From Liolophura sinensis (taxonomy: Eukaryota; Mollusca; Polyplacophora; Chitonida; Chitonidae), in contig NW_027018130.1 in assembly GCF_032854445.1 (NCBI RefSeq), forward strand, positions 1 through 64,000: a DNA stretch of 64,000 nt, given 5' to 3'. Of this stretch, positions 25,501 through 38,978 are shown piece by piece. The notes under the pieces were generated by a model, which had not been told where the DNA came from, ran no database searches, and was given only the letters and a program-made list of their open reading frames with translations. How positions within the stretch are numbered: the first letter of the stretch is position 1; every line of letters begins with the position of its first letter. The position numbers were made by a program, and so were the translations under genes.

Positions 25501-26406
25501 TGTACAAATGGTCTGGTTTTTCTACACGTAAAGACATTGAGATTGTCTTGGACTTAGAAGTAAGACAATTGCTGGGTGAGTTAAATGGGCTTAGCCCAAA
25601 GATTTGACGTCTTCTGGGCTACCGAAGGGCACATAACTTATAGTCAAAAGTTGAATATAGTAATGACCAGTCGCGATGGTACATAGTACAGTGTAGCCGA
25701 TATCAATTAACAAAAAGACCAGGCAAAAATGCAAAAGTGGAAAAAATGTTCCAGTGCTGCTGGCAAGAGGCTAATCCGACGTATTTTGTGACGAAAAATC
25801 GAATGGTGCAAACCGCGTTGCTCTCCGACCAATACTTTTAGCTGTAGCGACAATTGAATGATCACTCGTGTCATCATCACGTGCCCAGCAACGGCTCTTA
25901 CTCCATGGAAACCAGGGAAATTTGCAATTTTTCAACAGCTGCCGATGCCTGGCCCAATTCCGCATCTTTTGGCACCTTATAAATGTGGGTCAGTGTTTAG
26001 TTGTACTTTTTACAGCAGACTGTATCAAGTAACTTGTGTTTTTTATGTACAAATGGTCTGGTTTTTCTACATGTAGAAAAGGACATTGAGATTGTCTTCG
26101 ACTTAGAAGTAAGACAATTGCTGGGTGAGTTAAAAGAGCTTAGCCAAAACATTTGACATCTTCTGGGCTACCGAAGGGCACATAACTTATAGTCAAAAGT
26201 TGAATATAGTAATGACCAGTCGCGATGGTACATAGTACAGTGTAGCCGATTTCAATTAACAAAAAGACCAGGCAAAAATGCAAAAGTGGAAAAACTCTTC
26301 CAGTGCTGCTGGTAAGAGGCTAATCCGACGTATTTTGTGACGAGAAATCGAATGGTGCAAACCGCGTTGCTCTCCGACCAATACTTTTGGCTGTAGCGAC
26401 AATTGA

Positions 26407-26955
26407 ATGATCATTGATGTCATAATCACGTGCCCAGCAACGGCTCTTACTCCATGGAAACCAGGGAAATTTGCAATTTTTCAACAGCTGCCGATGCCTG
26501 GCTCAATTCCGCTTCTTTTGGCACCTTATTCATGTGGGTCTGTGTTCAGTTGTACTTTCTACAGCAGACTGTATCAAGTACCTTGTGATTTTTATGTACA
26601 AAAGGTTTGGTTTTTCTACTCGTAAATAAAGACATTGAGATTGTCCTGCATTTAGAAGTAAGACAATTGCTGGGTGAGTTAAATGGGCTTAGCCCAAACA
26701 TTTGACGTCTTCTGGGCTACCGAAGGGCACATAATTTAAAGTCAAAAGTTGAATATAGTAATGACCAGTCGCGATGGTACATAGTACAGTGTAGCCGATT
26801 TCAATAAACAAAAAGACCAGGCAAAAATGCAAAAGTGGAAGAACTCTTCCAGTGCTGCTGGCAAGAGGCTAATCCGACGTATTTTGTGACGAGAAATCGA
26901 ATGGTGCAAACCGCGTTGCTCTCCGATCAATACTTTTGGCTGTAGCGACAATTGA
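26407..26955 (+). repeat. Monomer type C2 (AAAGGTTTGG / CTCGTAAATAAAG)
   Basis: This 549-bp variant has GTGATTTTTATGTACAAAAGG, CTACTCGTAAATAAAG (an AATAAA hexamer), GTCCTGCATTTAGAAG and, in its tail, AATTTAAAGTC. Copies start at 26407, 34067 and 42264. The right half alone, with the same CCTGCATTTAG and TTTAAAG markers, occurs in the monomer at 29691. It looks like a derivative of the older AAAGGTGTGG class of the left domain that persists inside the homogenised domain. Each copy is followed by a type H monomer. Confidence 0.8.
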
Positions 26956-29914
26956 ATGATCATTGATGTCATAATCACGTGCCCAGCAACGGCTCTTACT
27001 CCATGGAAACCAGGAAAATTTGCTATTTTTCAACAGCTGCCGATGCCTGGCTCAATTCCGCATCTTTTGGCACCTTATAAATGTGGGTCAGTGTTTAGTT
27101 GTACTTTTTACAGCAGACTGTATCAAGTACCTTGTGTTTTTTATGTACAAATGGTCTGGCTTTTCTACACGTAGATAAAGACATTGAGATTGTCTTGGAC
27201 TTAGAAGTAAGACAATTGCTGGTGAGTTAAATGGGCTTAGCCCAAACATTTTACGTCTTCTGGGCTACCGAAGGGCACATAACTTATAGTCAAAAGTTGA
27301 ATATAGTAATGACCAGTCGCGATGGTACATAGTACAGTGTAGCCGATTTCAATTAACAAAAAGACCAGGCAAAAATGCAAAAGTGGAAAAAAATGTTCCA
27401 GTGTTGCTGGTAAAAGGCTAATCCGACGTATTTTGTGACGAGAAATCGAATGGTGCAAACCGCGTTTCTCTCCGACCAATAGTTTTGGCTGTAGCGACAA
27501 TTGAATGATCATTGATGTCATAATTACGTGCCCAGCAACGGCTCTTACTCCATGGAAACCAGGGAAATTTGCAATTTTTCAACAGCTGCCGATGCCTGGC
27601 TCAATCCGCATCTTTTGGCACCTTATTCATGTGGGTCTGTGGTCAGTTGTACTTTTTACAGCAGACTGTATCAAGTACCTTGTGTTTTTTTATGTACAAA
27701 TGGTCTGGTTTTTCTACACGTAAAGACATTGAGATTGTCTTGGACTTAGAAGTAAGACAATTGCTGGGTGAGTTAAATGGGCTTAGCCCAAACATTTGAC
27801 GTCTTCTGGGCTACCGAAGGGCACATAACTTATAGTCAAAAGTTGAATATAGTAATGACCAGTCGCGATGGTACATAGTACAGTGTAGCCGATATCAATT
27901 AACAAAAAGACCAGGCAAAAATGCAAAAGTGGAAAAAATGTTCCAGTGCTGCTGGCAAGAGGCTAATCCGACGTATTTTGTGACGAAAAATCGAAATGGT
28001 GCAAACCGCGTTGCTCTCCGACCAATACTTTTAGCTGTAGCGACAATTGAATGATCACTAGTGTCATCATCACGTGCCCAGCAACGGCTCTTACTCCATG
28101 GAAACCAGGGAAATTTGCAATTTTTCAACAGCTGCCGATGCCTGGCCCAATTCCGCATCTTTTGGCACCTTATAAATGTGGGTCAGTGTTTAGTTGTACT
28201 TTTACAGCAGACTGTATCAAGTACTTGTGTTTTTTATGTACGAATGGTCTGGTTTTTCTACACGTAGAAAAGGACATTGAGATTGTCTTCGACTTAGAAG
28301 TAAGACAATTGCTGGGTGAGTTAAAAGAGCTTAGCCAAAACATTTGACATCTTCTGGGCTACCGAAGGGCACATAACTTATAGTCAAAAGTTGAATATAG
28401 TAATGACCAGTCGCGATGGTACATAGTACAGTGTAGCCGATTTCAATTAACAAAAAGACCAGGCAAAATGCAAAAGTGGAAAAAATGTTCCAGTGTTGCT
28501 GGCAAGAGGCTAATCCGACGTATTTTGTGACGAGAAATCGAATGGTGCATACCGCGTTGCTCTCCGACCAATACTTTTGGCTGTAGCGACAATTGAATGA
28601 TCATTGATGTCATAATCACGTGCCCAGCAACGGCTCTTACTCCATGGAAACCAGGGAAATTTGCAATTTTTCAACAGCTGCCGATGCCTGGCTCAATCCG
28701 CTTCTTTTGGCACCTTATTCATGTGGGTCTGTGGTCAGTTGTACTTTTTACAGCAGACTGTATCAAGTACCTTGTGATTTTTATGTACAAATGGTCTGGT
28801 TTTTCTACACGTAAAGACATTGAGATTGTCCTTGGACATAGAAGTAAGACAATTGCTGGGTGAGTTAAATGGGCTTAGCCCAAACATTTGACGTCTTCTG
28901 GGCTACCGAAGGGCACATAACTTATAGTCAAAAGTTGAATATAGTAATGACCAGTCGCGATGGTACATAGTACAGTGTAGCCGATATCAATTAAAAAAAA
29001 GACCAGGCAAAAATGCAAAAGTGGAAAAAATGTTCCAGTGCTGCTGGCAAGAGGCTAATCCGACGTATTTTGTGACGAAAAATCGAATGGTGCAAACCGC
29101 GTTGCTCTCCGACCAATACTTTTAGCTGTAGCGACAATTGAATGATCACTAGTGTCATCATCACGTGCCCAGCAACGGCTCTTACTCCATGGAAACCAGG
29201 GAAATTTGCAATTTTTCAACAGCTGCCGATGCCTGGCCCAATTCCGCATCTTTTGGCACCTTATAAATGTGGGTCAGTGTTTAGTTGTACTTTTTACAGC
29301 AGACTGTATCAAGTAACTTGTGTTTTTTATGTACAAATGGTCTGGTTTTTCTACATGTAGAAAAGGACATTGAGATTGTCTTCGACTTAGAAGTAAGACA
29401 ATTGCTGGGTGAGTTAAATGCGCTTAGCCAAAACATTTGACATCTTCTGGGCTACGAAGGGCACATAACTTATAGTCAAAAGTTGAATATAGTAATGACC
29501 AGTCGCGATGGTACATAGTACAGTGTAGCCGATTTCAATTAACAAAAAGACCAGGCAAAAATGCAAAAGTGGAAAAAATGTTCCAGTGTTGCTGGCAAGA
29601 GGGCTAATCCGACGTATTTTGTGACGAGAAATCGAATGGTGCATACCGCGTTTCTCTCCGACCAATACTTTTGGCTGTAGCGACAATTGAATGATCATTG
29701 ATGTCATAATCACGTGCCCAGCAACGGCTCTACTCCATGGAAACCAGGGAAATTTGCAATTTTTCAACAGCTGCCGATGCCTGCTCAATTCCGCTTCTTT
29801 TGGCACCTTATTCATGTGGGTCTGTGGTCAGTTGTACTTTTTACAGCAGACTGTATCAAGTACCTTGTGATTTTTATGTACAAATGGTCTGGTTTTTCTA
29901 CACGTAGATAAAGA
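26630..29914 (+). repeat. Six-monomer higher-order unit, first copy
   Basis: It runs from the right half of the monomer at 26407 through 26956, 27505, 28051, 28597 and 29142 to the left half of 29691. Each monomer pairs with the one about 3,282 bp downstream (30241, 30788, 31330, 31879, 32424 and 32973). Linked rare variants are CCTGCATTTAG with TTTAAAG, ACATTTTACGTC, GTACGAATGG with CACGTAGAAAAGG, GTGCATACCGCG (twice per unit) and CATGTAGAAAAGG. The order of markers is the same in both copies. The edges are estimates, good to roughly 30 bp. Confidence 0.85.
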
Positions 29915-30240
29915 CATTGAGATTGTCCTGCATTTAGAAGTAAGACAATTGCTGGGTGAGTTAAATGGGCTTAGCCCAAACATTTGACGTCTTCTGGGCT
30001 ACCGAAGGGCACATAATTTAAAGTCAAAAGTTGAATATAGTAATGACCAGTCGCGATGGTACATAGTACAGTGTAGCCGATTTCAATAAACAAAAAGACC
30101 AGGCAGCAAAAATGCAAAAGTGGAAGAACTCTTCCAGTGCTGCTGGCAAGAGGCTAATCCGACGTATTTTGTGACGAGAAATCGAATGGTGCAAACCGCG
30201 TTGCTCTCCGATCAATACTTTTGGCTGTAGCGACAATTGA
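29691..30240 (+). repeat. Hybrid monomer at the six-monomer duplication join
   Basis: Left part as in 32973, right part as in 26407; the switch falls between about 29.89 and 29.93 kb, after CTACACGTAGATAAAG. The monomer keeps 549-like length because it has GTAGATAAAG and not the deleted form. Confidence 0.75.
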
Positions 30241-33197
30241 ATGATCATTGATGTCATAATCACGTGCCCAGCAACGGCTCTTACTCCATGGAAACCAGGA
30301 AAATTTGCTATTTTTCAACAGCTGCCGATGCCTGGCTCAATTCCGCATCTTTTGGCACCTTATAAATGTGGGTCAGTGTTTAGTTGTACTTTTTACAGCA
30401 GACTGTATCAAGTACCTTGTGTTTTTTATGTACAAATGGTCTGGCTTTTCTACACGTAGATAAAGACATTGAGATTGTCTTGGACTTAGAAGTAAGACAA
30501 TTGCTGGGTGAGTTAAATGGGCTTAGCCCAAACATTTTACGTCTTCTGGGCTACCGAAGGGCACATAACTTATAGTCAAAAGTTGAATATAGTAATGACC
30601 AGTCGCGATGGTACATAGTACAGTGTAGCCGATTTCAATAACAAAAAGACCAGGCAAAAATGCAAAAGTGGAAAAAATGTTCCAGTGTTGCTGGTAAAAG
30701 GCTAATCCGACGTATTTTGTGACGAGAAATCGAATGGTGCAAACCGCGTTTCTCTCCGACCATAGTTTTGGCTGTAGCGACAATTGAATGATCATTGATG
30801 TCATAATTACGTGCCCAGCAACGGCTCTTACTCCATGGAAACCAGGGAAATTTGCAATTTTTCAACAGCTGCCGATGCCTGGCTCAATTCCGCATCTTTT
30901 GGCACCTTATTCATGTGGGTCTGTGGTCAGTTGTACTTTTTACAGCAGACTGTATCAAGTACCTTGTGTTTTTATGTACAAATGGTCTGGTTTTTCTACA
31001 CGTAAAGACATTGAGATTGTCTTGGACTTAGAAGTAAGACAATTGCTGGGTGAGTTAAATGGGCTTAGCCCAAACATTTGACGTCTTCTGGGCTACCGAA
31101 GGGCACATAACTTATAGTCAAAAGTTGAATATAGTAATGACCAGTCGCGATGGTACATAGTACAGTGTAGCCGATATCAATTAACAAAAAGACCAGGCAA
31201 AATGCAAAAGTGGAAAAAATGTTCCAGTGCTGCTGGCAAGAGGCTAATCCGACGTATTTTGTGACGAAAAATCGAATGTGCAAACCGCGTTGCTCTCCGA
31301 CCAATACTTTTAGCTGTAGCGACAATTGAATGATCACTAGTGTCATCATCACGTGCCCAGCAACGGCTCTTACTCCATGGAAACCAGGGAAATTTGCAAT
31401 TTTTCAACAGCTGCCGATGCCTGGCCCAATTCCGCATCTTTTGGCACCTTATAAATGTGGGTCAGTGTTTAGTTGTACTTTTTACAGCAGACTGTATCAA
31501 GTAACTTGTGTTTTTTATGTACGAATGGTCTGGTTTTTCTACACGTAGAAAAGGACATTGAGATTGTCTTCGACTTAGAAGTAAGACAATTGCTGGGTGA
31601 GTTAAAAGAGCTTAGCCAAAACATTTGACATCTTCTGGGCTACCGAAGGGCACATAACTTATAGTCAAAAGTTGAATATAGTAATGACCAGTCGCGATGG
31701 TACATAGTACAGTGTAGCCGATTTCAATTAACAAAAAGACCAGGCAAAAATGCAAAAGTGGAAAAAATGTTCCAGTGTTGCTGGCAAGAGGCTAATCCGA
31801 CGTATTTTGTGACGAGAAATCGAATGGTGCATACCGCGTTGCTCTCCGACCAATACTTTTGGCTGTAGCGACAATTGAATGATCATTGATGTCATAATCA
31901 CGTGCCCAGCAACGCTCTTACTCCATGGAAACCAGGGAAATTTGCAATTTTTCAACAGCTGCCGATGCCTGGCTCAATTCCGCTTCTTTTTGGCACCTTA
32001 TTCATGTGGGTCTGTGGTCAGTTGTACTTTTTACAGCAGACTGTATCAAGTACCTTGTGATTTTTATGTACAAATGGTCTGGTTTTTCTACACGTAAAGA
32101 CATTGAGATTGTCTTGGACATAGAAGTAAGACAATTGCTGGGTGAGTTAAATGGGCTTAGCCCAAACATTTGACGTCTTCTGGGCTACCGAAGGGCACAT
32201 AACTTATAGTCAAAAGTTGAATATAGTAATGACCAGTCGCGATGGTACATAGTACAGTGTAGCCGATATCAATTAAAAAAAAGACCAGGCAAAAATGCAA
32301 AAGTGGAAAAAATGTTCCAGTGCTGCTGGCAAGAGGCTAATCCGACGTATTTTGTGACGAAAAATCGAATGGTGCAAACCGCGTTGCTCTCCGACCAATA
32401 CTTTTAGCTGTAGCGACAATTGAATGATCACTAGTGTCATCATCACGTGCCCCAGCAACGGCTCTTACTCCATGGAAACCAGGGAAATTTGCAATTTTTC
32501 AACAGCTGCCGATGCCTGGCCCAATTCCGCATCTTTTGGCACCTTATAAATGTGGGTCAGTGTTTAGTTGTACTTTTTACAGCAGACTGTATCAAGTAAC
32601 TTGTGTTTTTTATGTACAAATGGTCTGGTTTTTCTACATGTAGAAAAGGACATTGAGATTGTCTTGACTTAGAAGTAAGACAATTGCTGGGTGAGTTAAA
32701 AGAGCTTAGCCAAAACATTTGACATCTTCTGGGCTACCGAAGGGCACATAACTTATAGTCAAAAGTTGAATATAGTAATGACCAGTCGCGATGGTACATA
32801 GTACAGTGTAGCCGATTTCAATTAACAAAAAGACCAGGCAAAAATGCAAAAGTGGAAAAAATGTTCCAGTGTTGCTGGCAAGAGGCTAATCCGACGTATT
32901 TTGTGACGAGAAATCGAATGGTGCATACCGCGTTTCTCTCCGACCAATACTTTTGGCTGTAGCGACAATTGAATGATCATTGATGTCATAATCACGTGCC
33001 CAGCAACGGCTCTTACTCCATGGAAACCAGGGAAATTTGCAATTTTTCAACAGCTGCCGATGCCTGGCTCAATTCCGCTTCTTTTGGCACCTTATTCATG
33101 TGGGTCTGTGGTCAGTTGTACTTTTTACAGCAGACTGTATCAAGTACCTTGTGATTTTTATGTACAAATGGTCTGGTTTTTCTACACGTAAAGACAT
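29915..33197 (+). repeat. Six-monomer higher-order unit, second tandem copy
   Basis: Direct tandem partner of 26630-29914. The join lies inside the monomer at 29691. Its left part matches 32973 (GTGATTTTTATGTACAAATGG, GTGCATACCG upstream) and its right part matches 26407 (CCTGCATTTAG, TTTAAAG). That is the expected structure when an unequal exchange pairs a left-part monomer with a right-part monomer from six units away. Confidence 0.85.
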
Positions 33198-33517
33198 TGA
33201 GATTGTCTTGGACATAGAAGTAAGACAATTGCTGGGTGAGTTAAATGGGCTTAGCCCAAACATTTGACGTCTTCTGGGCTACCGAAGGGCACATAATTTA
33301 TAGTCAAAAGTTGAATATAGTAATGACCAGTCGCGATGGTACATAGTACAGTGTAGCCGATTTCAATAAACAAAAAGACCAGGCAAAAATGCAAAAGTGG
33401 AAGAACTCTTCCAGTGCTGCTGGCAAGAGGCTAATCCGACGTATTTTGTGACGAGAAATCGAATGGTGCAAACCGTGTTGCTCTCCGATCAATACTTTTG
33501 GCTGTAGCGACAATTGA

Positions 33518-34615
33518 ATGATCATTGATGTCATAATCACGTGCCCAGCAACGGCTCTTACTCCATGGAAACCAGGAAAATTTGCAATTTTTCAACAGCC
33601 GCCGATGCCTGGCTCAATTCCGCATCTTTTGGCACCTTATAAATGTGGGTCAGTGTTTAGTTGTACTTTTTACAGCAGACTGTATCAAGTACCTTGTGTT
33701 TTTTATGTACAAATGGTCTGGCTTTTCTACACGTAGATAAAGACATTGAGATTGTCTTGGACTTAGAAGTAAGACAATTGCTGGGTGAGTTAAATGGGCT
33801 TAGCCCAAACATTTGACGTCTTCTGGGCTACCGAAGGGCACATAACTTATAGTCAAAAGTTGAATATAGTAATGACCAGTCGCGATGGTACATAGTACAG
33901 TGTAGCCGATTTCAATTAACAAAAAGACCAGGCAAAAATGCAAAAGTGGAAAAACTCTTCCAGTGCTGCTGGTAAGAGGCTAATCCGACGTAATTTGTGA
34001 CGAGAAATCGAATGGTGCAAACCGCGTTGCTCTCCGACCAATACTTTTGGCTGTAGCGACAATTGAATGATCATTGATGTCATAATCACGTGCCCAGCAA
34101 CGGCTCTTACTCCATGGAAACCAGGGAAATTTGCAATTTTTCAACAGCTGCCGATGCCTGGCTCAATTCCGCTTCTTTTGGCACCTTATTCATGTGGGTC
34201 TGTGTTCAGTTGTACTTTCTACAGCAGACTGTATCAAGTACCTTGTGATTTTTATGTACAAAAGGTTTGGTTTTTCTACTCGTAAATAAAGACATTGAGA
34301 TTGTCCTGCATTTAGAAGTAAGACAATTGCTGGGTGAGTTAAATGGGCTTAGCCCAAACATTTGACGTCTTCTGGGCTACCGAAGGGCACATAATTTAAA
34401 GTCAAAAGTTGAATATAGTAATGACCAGTCGCGATGGTACATAGTACAGTGTAGCCGATTTCAATTAACAAAAAGACCAGGCAAAAATGCAAAAGTGGAA
34501 GAACTCTTCCAGTGCTACTGGCAAGAGGCTAATCCGACGTATTTTGTGACGAGAAATCGAATGGTGCAAACCGCGTTGCTCTCCGATCAATACTTTTGGC
34601 TGTAGCGACAATTGA
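33518..34615 (+). repeat. Block copy B, first copy
   Basis: The monomers at 33518 (CAACAGCCGCCGATG) and 34067 (type C2) match those at 41719 and 42264, about 8,200 bp or 15 monomers downstream. CAGCCGCCG occurs only in these two copies as far as I can see. The preceding monomers differ in type (L against D), so the left edge is near 33.5 kb. Confidence 0.7.
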
Positions 34616-37099
34616 ATGATCATTGATGTCATAATCACGTGCCCAGCAACGGCTCTTACTCCATGGAAACCAGGGAAATTTGCTATTTTTCAACAGCTGC
34701 CGATGCCTGGCCTCAATTCCGCATCTTTTGGCACCTTATAAATGTGGGTCAGTGTTTAGTTGTACTTTTTACAGCAGACTGTATCAAGTACCTTGTGTTT
34801 TTTATGTACAAATGGTCTGGTTTTTCTACACGTAGATAAAGACATTGAGATTGTCTTGGACTTAGAAGTAAGACAATTGCTGGGTGAGTTAAATGGGCTT
34901 AGCCCAAACATTTGACGTCTTCTGGGCTACCGAAGGGCACATAACTTATAGTCAAAAGTTGAATATAGTAATGACCAGTCGCGATGGTACATAGTACAGT
35001 GTAGCCGATTTCAATTAACAAAAAGACCAGGCAAAAATGCAAAAGTGGAAAAAATGTTCCAGTGTTGCTGGTAAAAGGCTAATCCGACGTATTTTGTGAC
35101 GACAAATCGAATGGTGCAAACCGCGTTTCTCTCCGACCAATACTTTTGGCTGTAGCGACAATTGAATGATCACTGATGTCATAATTACGTGCCCAGCAAC
35201 GGCTCTTACTCCATGGAAACCAGGAAAATTTGCAATTTTTCAACAGCTGCCGATGCCTGGCTCAATTCCGCTTCTTTTGGCACCTTATTCATGTGGGTCT
35301 GTGGTCAGTTGTACTTTTTACAGCAGACTGTATCAAGTACCTTGTGTTTTTTATGTACAAATGGTCTGGTTTTTCTACACGTAAAGACATTGAGATTGTC
35401 TTGGACTTAGAAGTAAGACAATTGCTGGGTGAGTTAAATGGGCTTAGCCCAAACATTTGACGTCTTCTGGGCTACCGAAGGGCACATAACTTATAGTCAA
35501 AAGTTGAATATAGTAATGACCAGTCGCGATGGTACATAGTACAGTGTAGCCGATATCAATTAACAAAAAGACCAGGCAAAAATGCAAAAGTGGAAAAAAT
35601 GTTCCAGTGCTGCTGGCAAGGGGCTAATCCGACGTATTTTGTGACGAAAAATCGAATGGTGCAAACCGCGTTTCTCTCCGACCAATACTTTTAGCTGTAG
35701 CGACAATTGAATGATCACTAGTGTCATCATCACGTGTCCAGCAACGGCTCTTACTCCATGGAAACCAGGGAAATTTGCAATTTTTCAAAAGCTGCCGATG
35801 CCTGGCCCAATTCCGCATCTTTTGGCACCTTATAAATGTGGGTCAGTGTTTAGTTGTACTTTTTACAGCAGACTGTATCAAGTAACTTGTGTTTTTTATG
35901 TACAAATGGTCTGGCTTTTCTACATGTAGATAAAGACATTGAGATTGTCTTGGACTTAGAAGTAAGACAATTGCTGGGTGAGTTAAAAGAGCTTAGCCCA
36001 AACATTTGACGTCTTCTGGGCTACCGAAGGGCACATAATTTATAGTCAAAAGTTGAATATAGTAATGACCAGTCGCGATGGTACATAGTACAGTGTAGCC
36101 GATTTCAATAAACAAAAAGACCAGGCAAAAATGCAAAAGTGGAAGAACTCTTCCAGTGCTGCTGGCAAGAGGCTATTCCGACGTATTTTGTGACAAGAAA
36201 TCGAATGGTGCAAACCGCGTTGCTCTCCGATCAATACTTTTGGCTGTAGCGACAATTGAATGATCATTGATGTCATAATCACGTGCCCAGCAACGGCTCT
36301 TACTCCATGGAAACCTGGAAAATTTGCTATTTTTCAACAGCTGCCGATGCCTGGCCTCAATTCCGCATCGTTTGGCACCTTATAAATGTGGGTCAGTGTT
36401 TAGTTGTACTTTTTACAGCAGACTGTATCAAGTACCTTGTGTTTTTTATGTACAAATGGTCTGGTTTTTCTACACGTAGATAAAGACATTGAGATTGTCT
36501 TGGACTTAGAAGTAAGACAATTGCTGGGTGAGTTAAATGGGCTTAGCCCAAACATTTGACGTCTTCTGGGCTACCGAAGGGCACATAACTTATAGTCAAA
36601 AGTTGAATATAGTAATGACCAGTCGCGATGGTACAGAGTACAGTGTAGCCGATTTCAATTAACAAAAAGACCAGGCAAAAATGCAAAAGTGGAAAAAATG
36701 TTCCAGTGTTGCTGGCAAAAGGCTAATCCGACGTATTTTGTGACGAGAAATCGAATGGTGCAAACCGCGTTTCTCTCCGACCAATACTTTTGGCTGTAGC
36801 GACAATTGAATGATCATTGATGTCATAATTACGTGCCCAGCAACGGCTCTTACTCCATGGAAACCAGGGAAATTTGCAATTTTTCAACAGCTGCCGATGC
36901 CTGGCTCAATTCTGCTTCTTTTGGCACCTTATTCATGTGGGTCTGTGGTCAGTTGTACTTTTTACAGCAGACTGTATCAAGTACCTTGTGTTTTTTATGT
37001 ACAAATGGTCTGGTTTTTCTACACGTAAAGACATTGAGATTGTCTTGGACTTAGAAGTAAGACAATTGCTGGGTGAGTTAAATGGGCTTAGCCCAAAGA

Positions 37100-38731
37100 T
37101 TTGACGTCTTCTGGGCTACCGAAGGGCACATAACTTATAGTCAAAAGTTGAATATAGTAATGACCAGTCGCGATGGTACACAGTACAGTGTAGCCGATAT
37201 CAATTAACAAAAAGACCAGGCAAAAATGCAAAAGTGGAAAAAATGTTCCAGTGCTGCTGGCAAGAGGCTAATCCGACGTATTTTGTGACGAAAAATCGAA
37301 TGGCCAATATATCTCCGACCAATACTTTTAGCTGTAGCGACAATTGAATGATCACTAGTGTCATCATCACGTGCCCAGCAACGGCTCTTACTCCATGGAA
37401 ACCAGGGAAATTTGCAATTTTTCAACAGCTGCCGATGCCTGGCTCAATTCCGCATCTTTTGGCACCTTATAAATGTGGGTCAGTGTTTAGTTGTACTTTT
37501 TACAGCAGACTGTATCAAGTACCTTGTGTTTTTTATGTACAAATGGTCTGGTTTTTCTACATGTAGATAAAGACATTGAGATTGTCTTGGACTTAGAAGT
37601 AAGACAATTGCTGGGTGAGTTAAAAGAGCTTAGCCCAAACATTTGACGTCTTCTGGGCTACCGAAGGGCACATAACTTATAGTCAAAAGTTGAATATAGT
37701 AATGACCAGTCGCGATGGTACATAGTACAGTGTAGCCGATTTCAATTAACAAAAAGACCAGGCAAAAATGCAAAAGTGGAAAAAATGTTCCAGTGTTGCT
37801 GGTAAGAGGCTAATCCGACGTATTTTGTGACGAGAAATCGAATGGTGCAAACCGCGTTTCTCTCCGACCAATACTTTTGGCTGTAGCGACAATTGAATGA
37901 TCATTGATGTCATAATCACGTGCCCAGCAACGGCTCTTACTCCATGGAAACCAGGGAAATTTGCAATTTTTCAACAGCTGCCGATGCCTGGCTCAATTCC
38001 GCTTCTTTTGACACCTTATTCATGTGGGTCTGTGGTCAGTTGTACTTTTTACAGCAGACTGTATCAAGTACCTTGTGTTTTTTATGTACAAATGGTCTGG
38101 TTTTTCTACACGTAAAGACATTGAGATTGTCTTGGACTTAGAAGTAAGACAATTGCTGGGTGAGTTAAATGGGCTTAGCCCAAACATTTGAGGTCTTCTG
38201 GGCTACCGAAGGGCACATAACTTATAGTCAAAAGTTGAATATAGTAATGACCAGTCGCGATGGTACATAGTACAGTGTAGCCGATATCAATTAACAAAAA
38301 GACCAGGCAAAAATGCAAAAGTGGAAAAAATGCTCCAGTGTTGCTGATAAGAGGCTAATCCGACGTATTTTGTGACGAGAAATCGAATGGTGCAAACCGC
38401 GTTGCTCTCCGATCAATACGTTTGGCTGTAGCGACAATTGAATGATCACTAGTGTCATAATCACGTGCCCAGCAACGGCTCTTACTCCATGGAAACCAGG
38501 GAAATTTGCAATTTTTCAACAGCTGCCGATGCCTGGCTCAATTCCGCTTCTTTTGACACCTTATTCATGTGGGTCTGTGGTCAGTTGTACTTTTTACAGC
38601 AGACTGTATCAAGTACCTTGTGTTTTTTATGTACAAATGGTCTGGTTTTTCTACACGTAAAGACATTGAGATTGTCTTGGACTTAGAAGTAAGACAATTG
38701 CTGGGTGAGTTAAATGGGCTTAGCCCAAAGA
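37100..38731 (+). repeat. Three-monomer tandem duplication, first copy
   Basis: It spans the right half of 36810, 37348, 37897 and the left half of 38442. The next 1,631 bp repeats it. Diagnostic shared variants are CCCAAAGATTTGACG, GGTACACAGTAC, the GGCCAATATATCTCC replacement allele, CTTTTGACACC, AAATGCTCCAG and GATCAATACGTTTGG. Edges are estimated from where the markers stop matching. Confidence 0.82.
37304..37312 (+). other. Replacement allele CCAATATAT, copy 1
   Basis: Where other monomers read TGCAAACCGCGTTGCT between GAATGG and CTCCGACC, this one has CCAATATAT, a net loss of 7 bp. The inserted CCAATA matches the CCAATA just downstream in GACCAATAC, as if copied by template switching. 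The monomer at 36810 is 538 bp as a result. Confidence 0.8.
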
Positions 38732-38978
38732 TTTGACGTCTTCTGGGCTACCGAAGGGCACATAACTTATAGTCAAAAGTTGAATATAGTAATGACCAGT
38801 CGCGATGGTACACAGTACAGTGTAGCCGATATCAATTAACAAAAAGACCAGGCAAAAATGCAAAAGTGGAAAAAATGTTCCAGTGCTGCTGGCAAGAGGC
38901 TAATCCGACGTATTTTGTGACGAAAAATCGAATGGCCAATATATCTCCGACCATACTTTTAGCTGTAGCGACAATTGA
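38442..38978 (+). repeat. Hybrid monomer (D left, L centre and right)
   Basis: The left end ATCACTAGTGTCATAATC and upstream GATCAATACGTTTGG match the monomer at 40074. The centre CTTCTTTTGACACC matches 37897 and 39529, and the tail CCCAAAGATTTG with TACACAGTAC matches 36810. It is the junction monomer of the three-monomer duplication, and its centre suggests later conversion from a neighbour. Confidence 0.75.
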
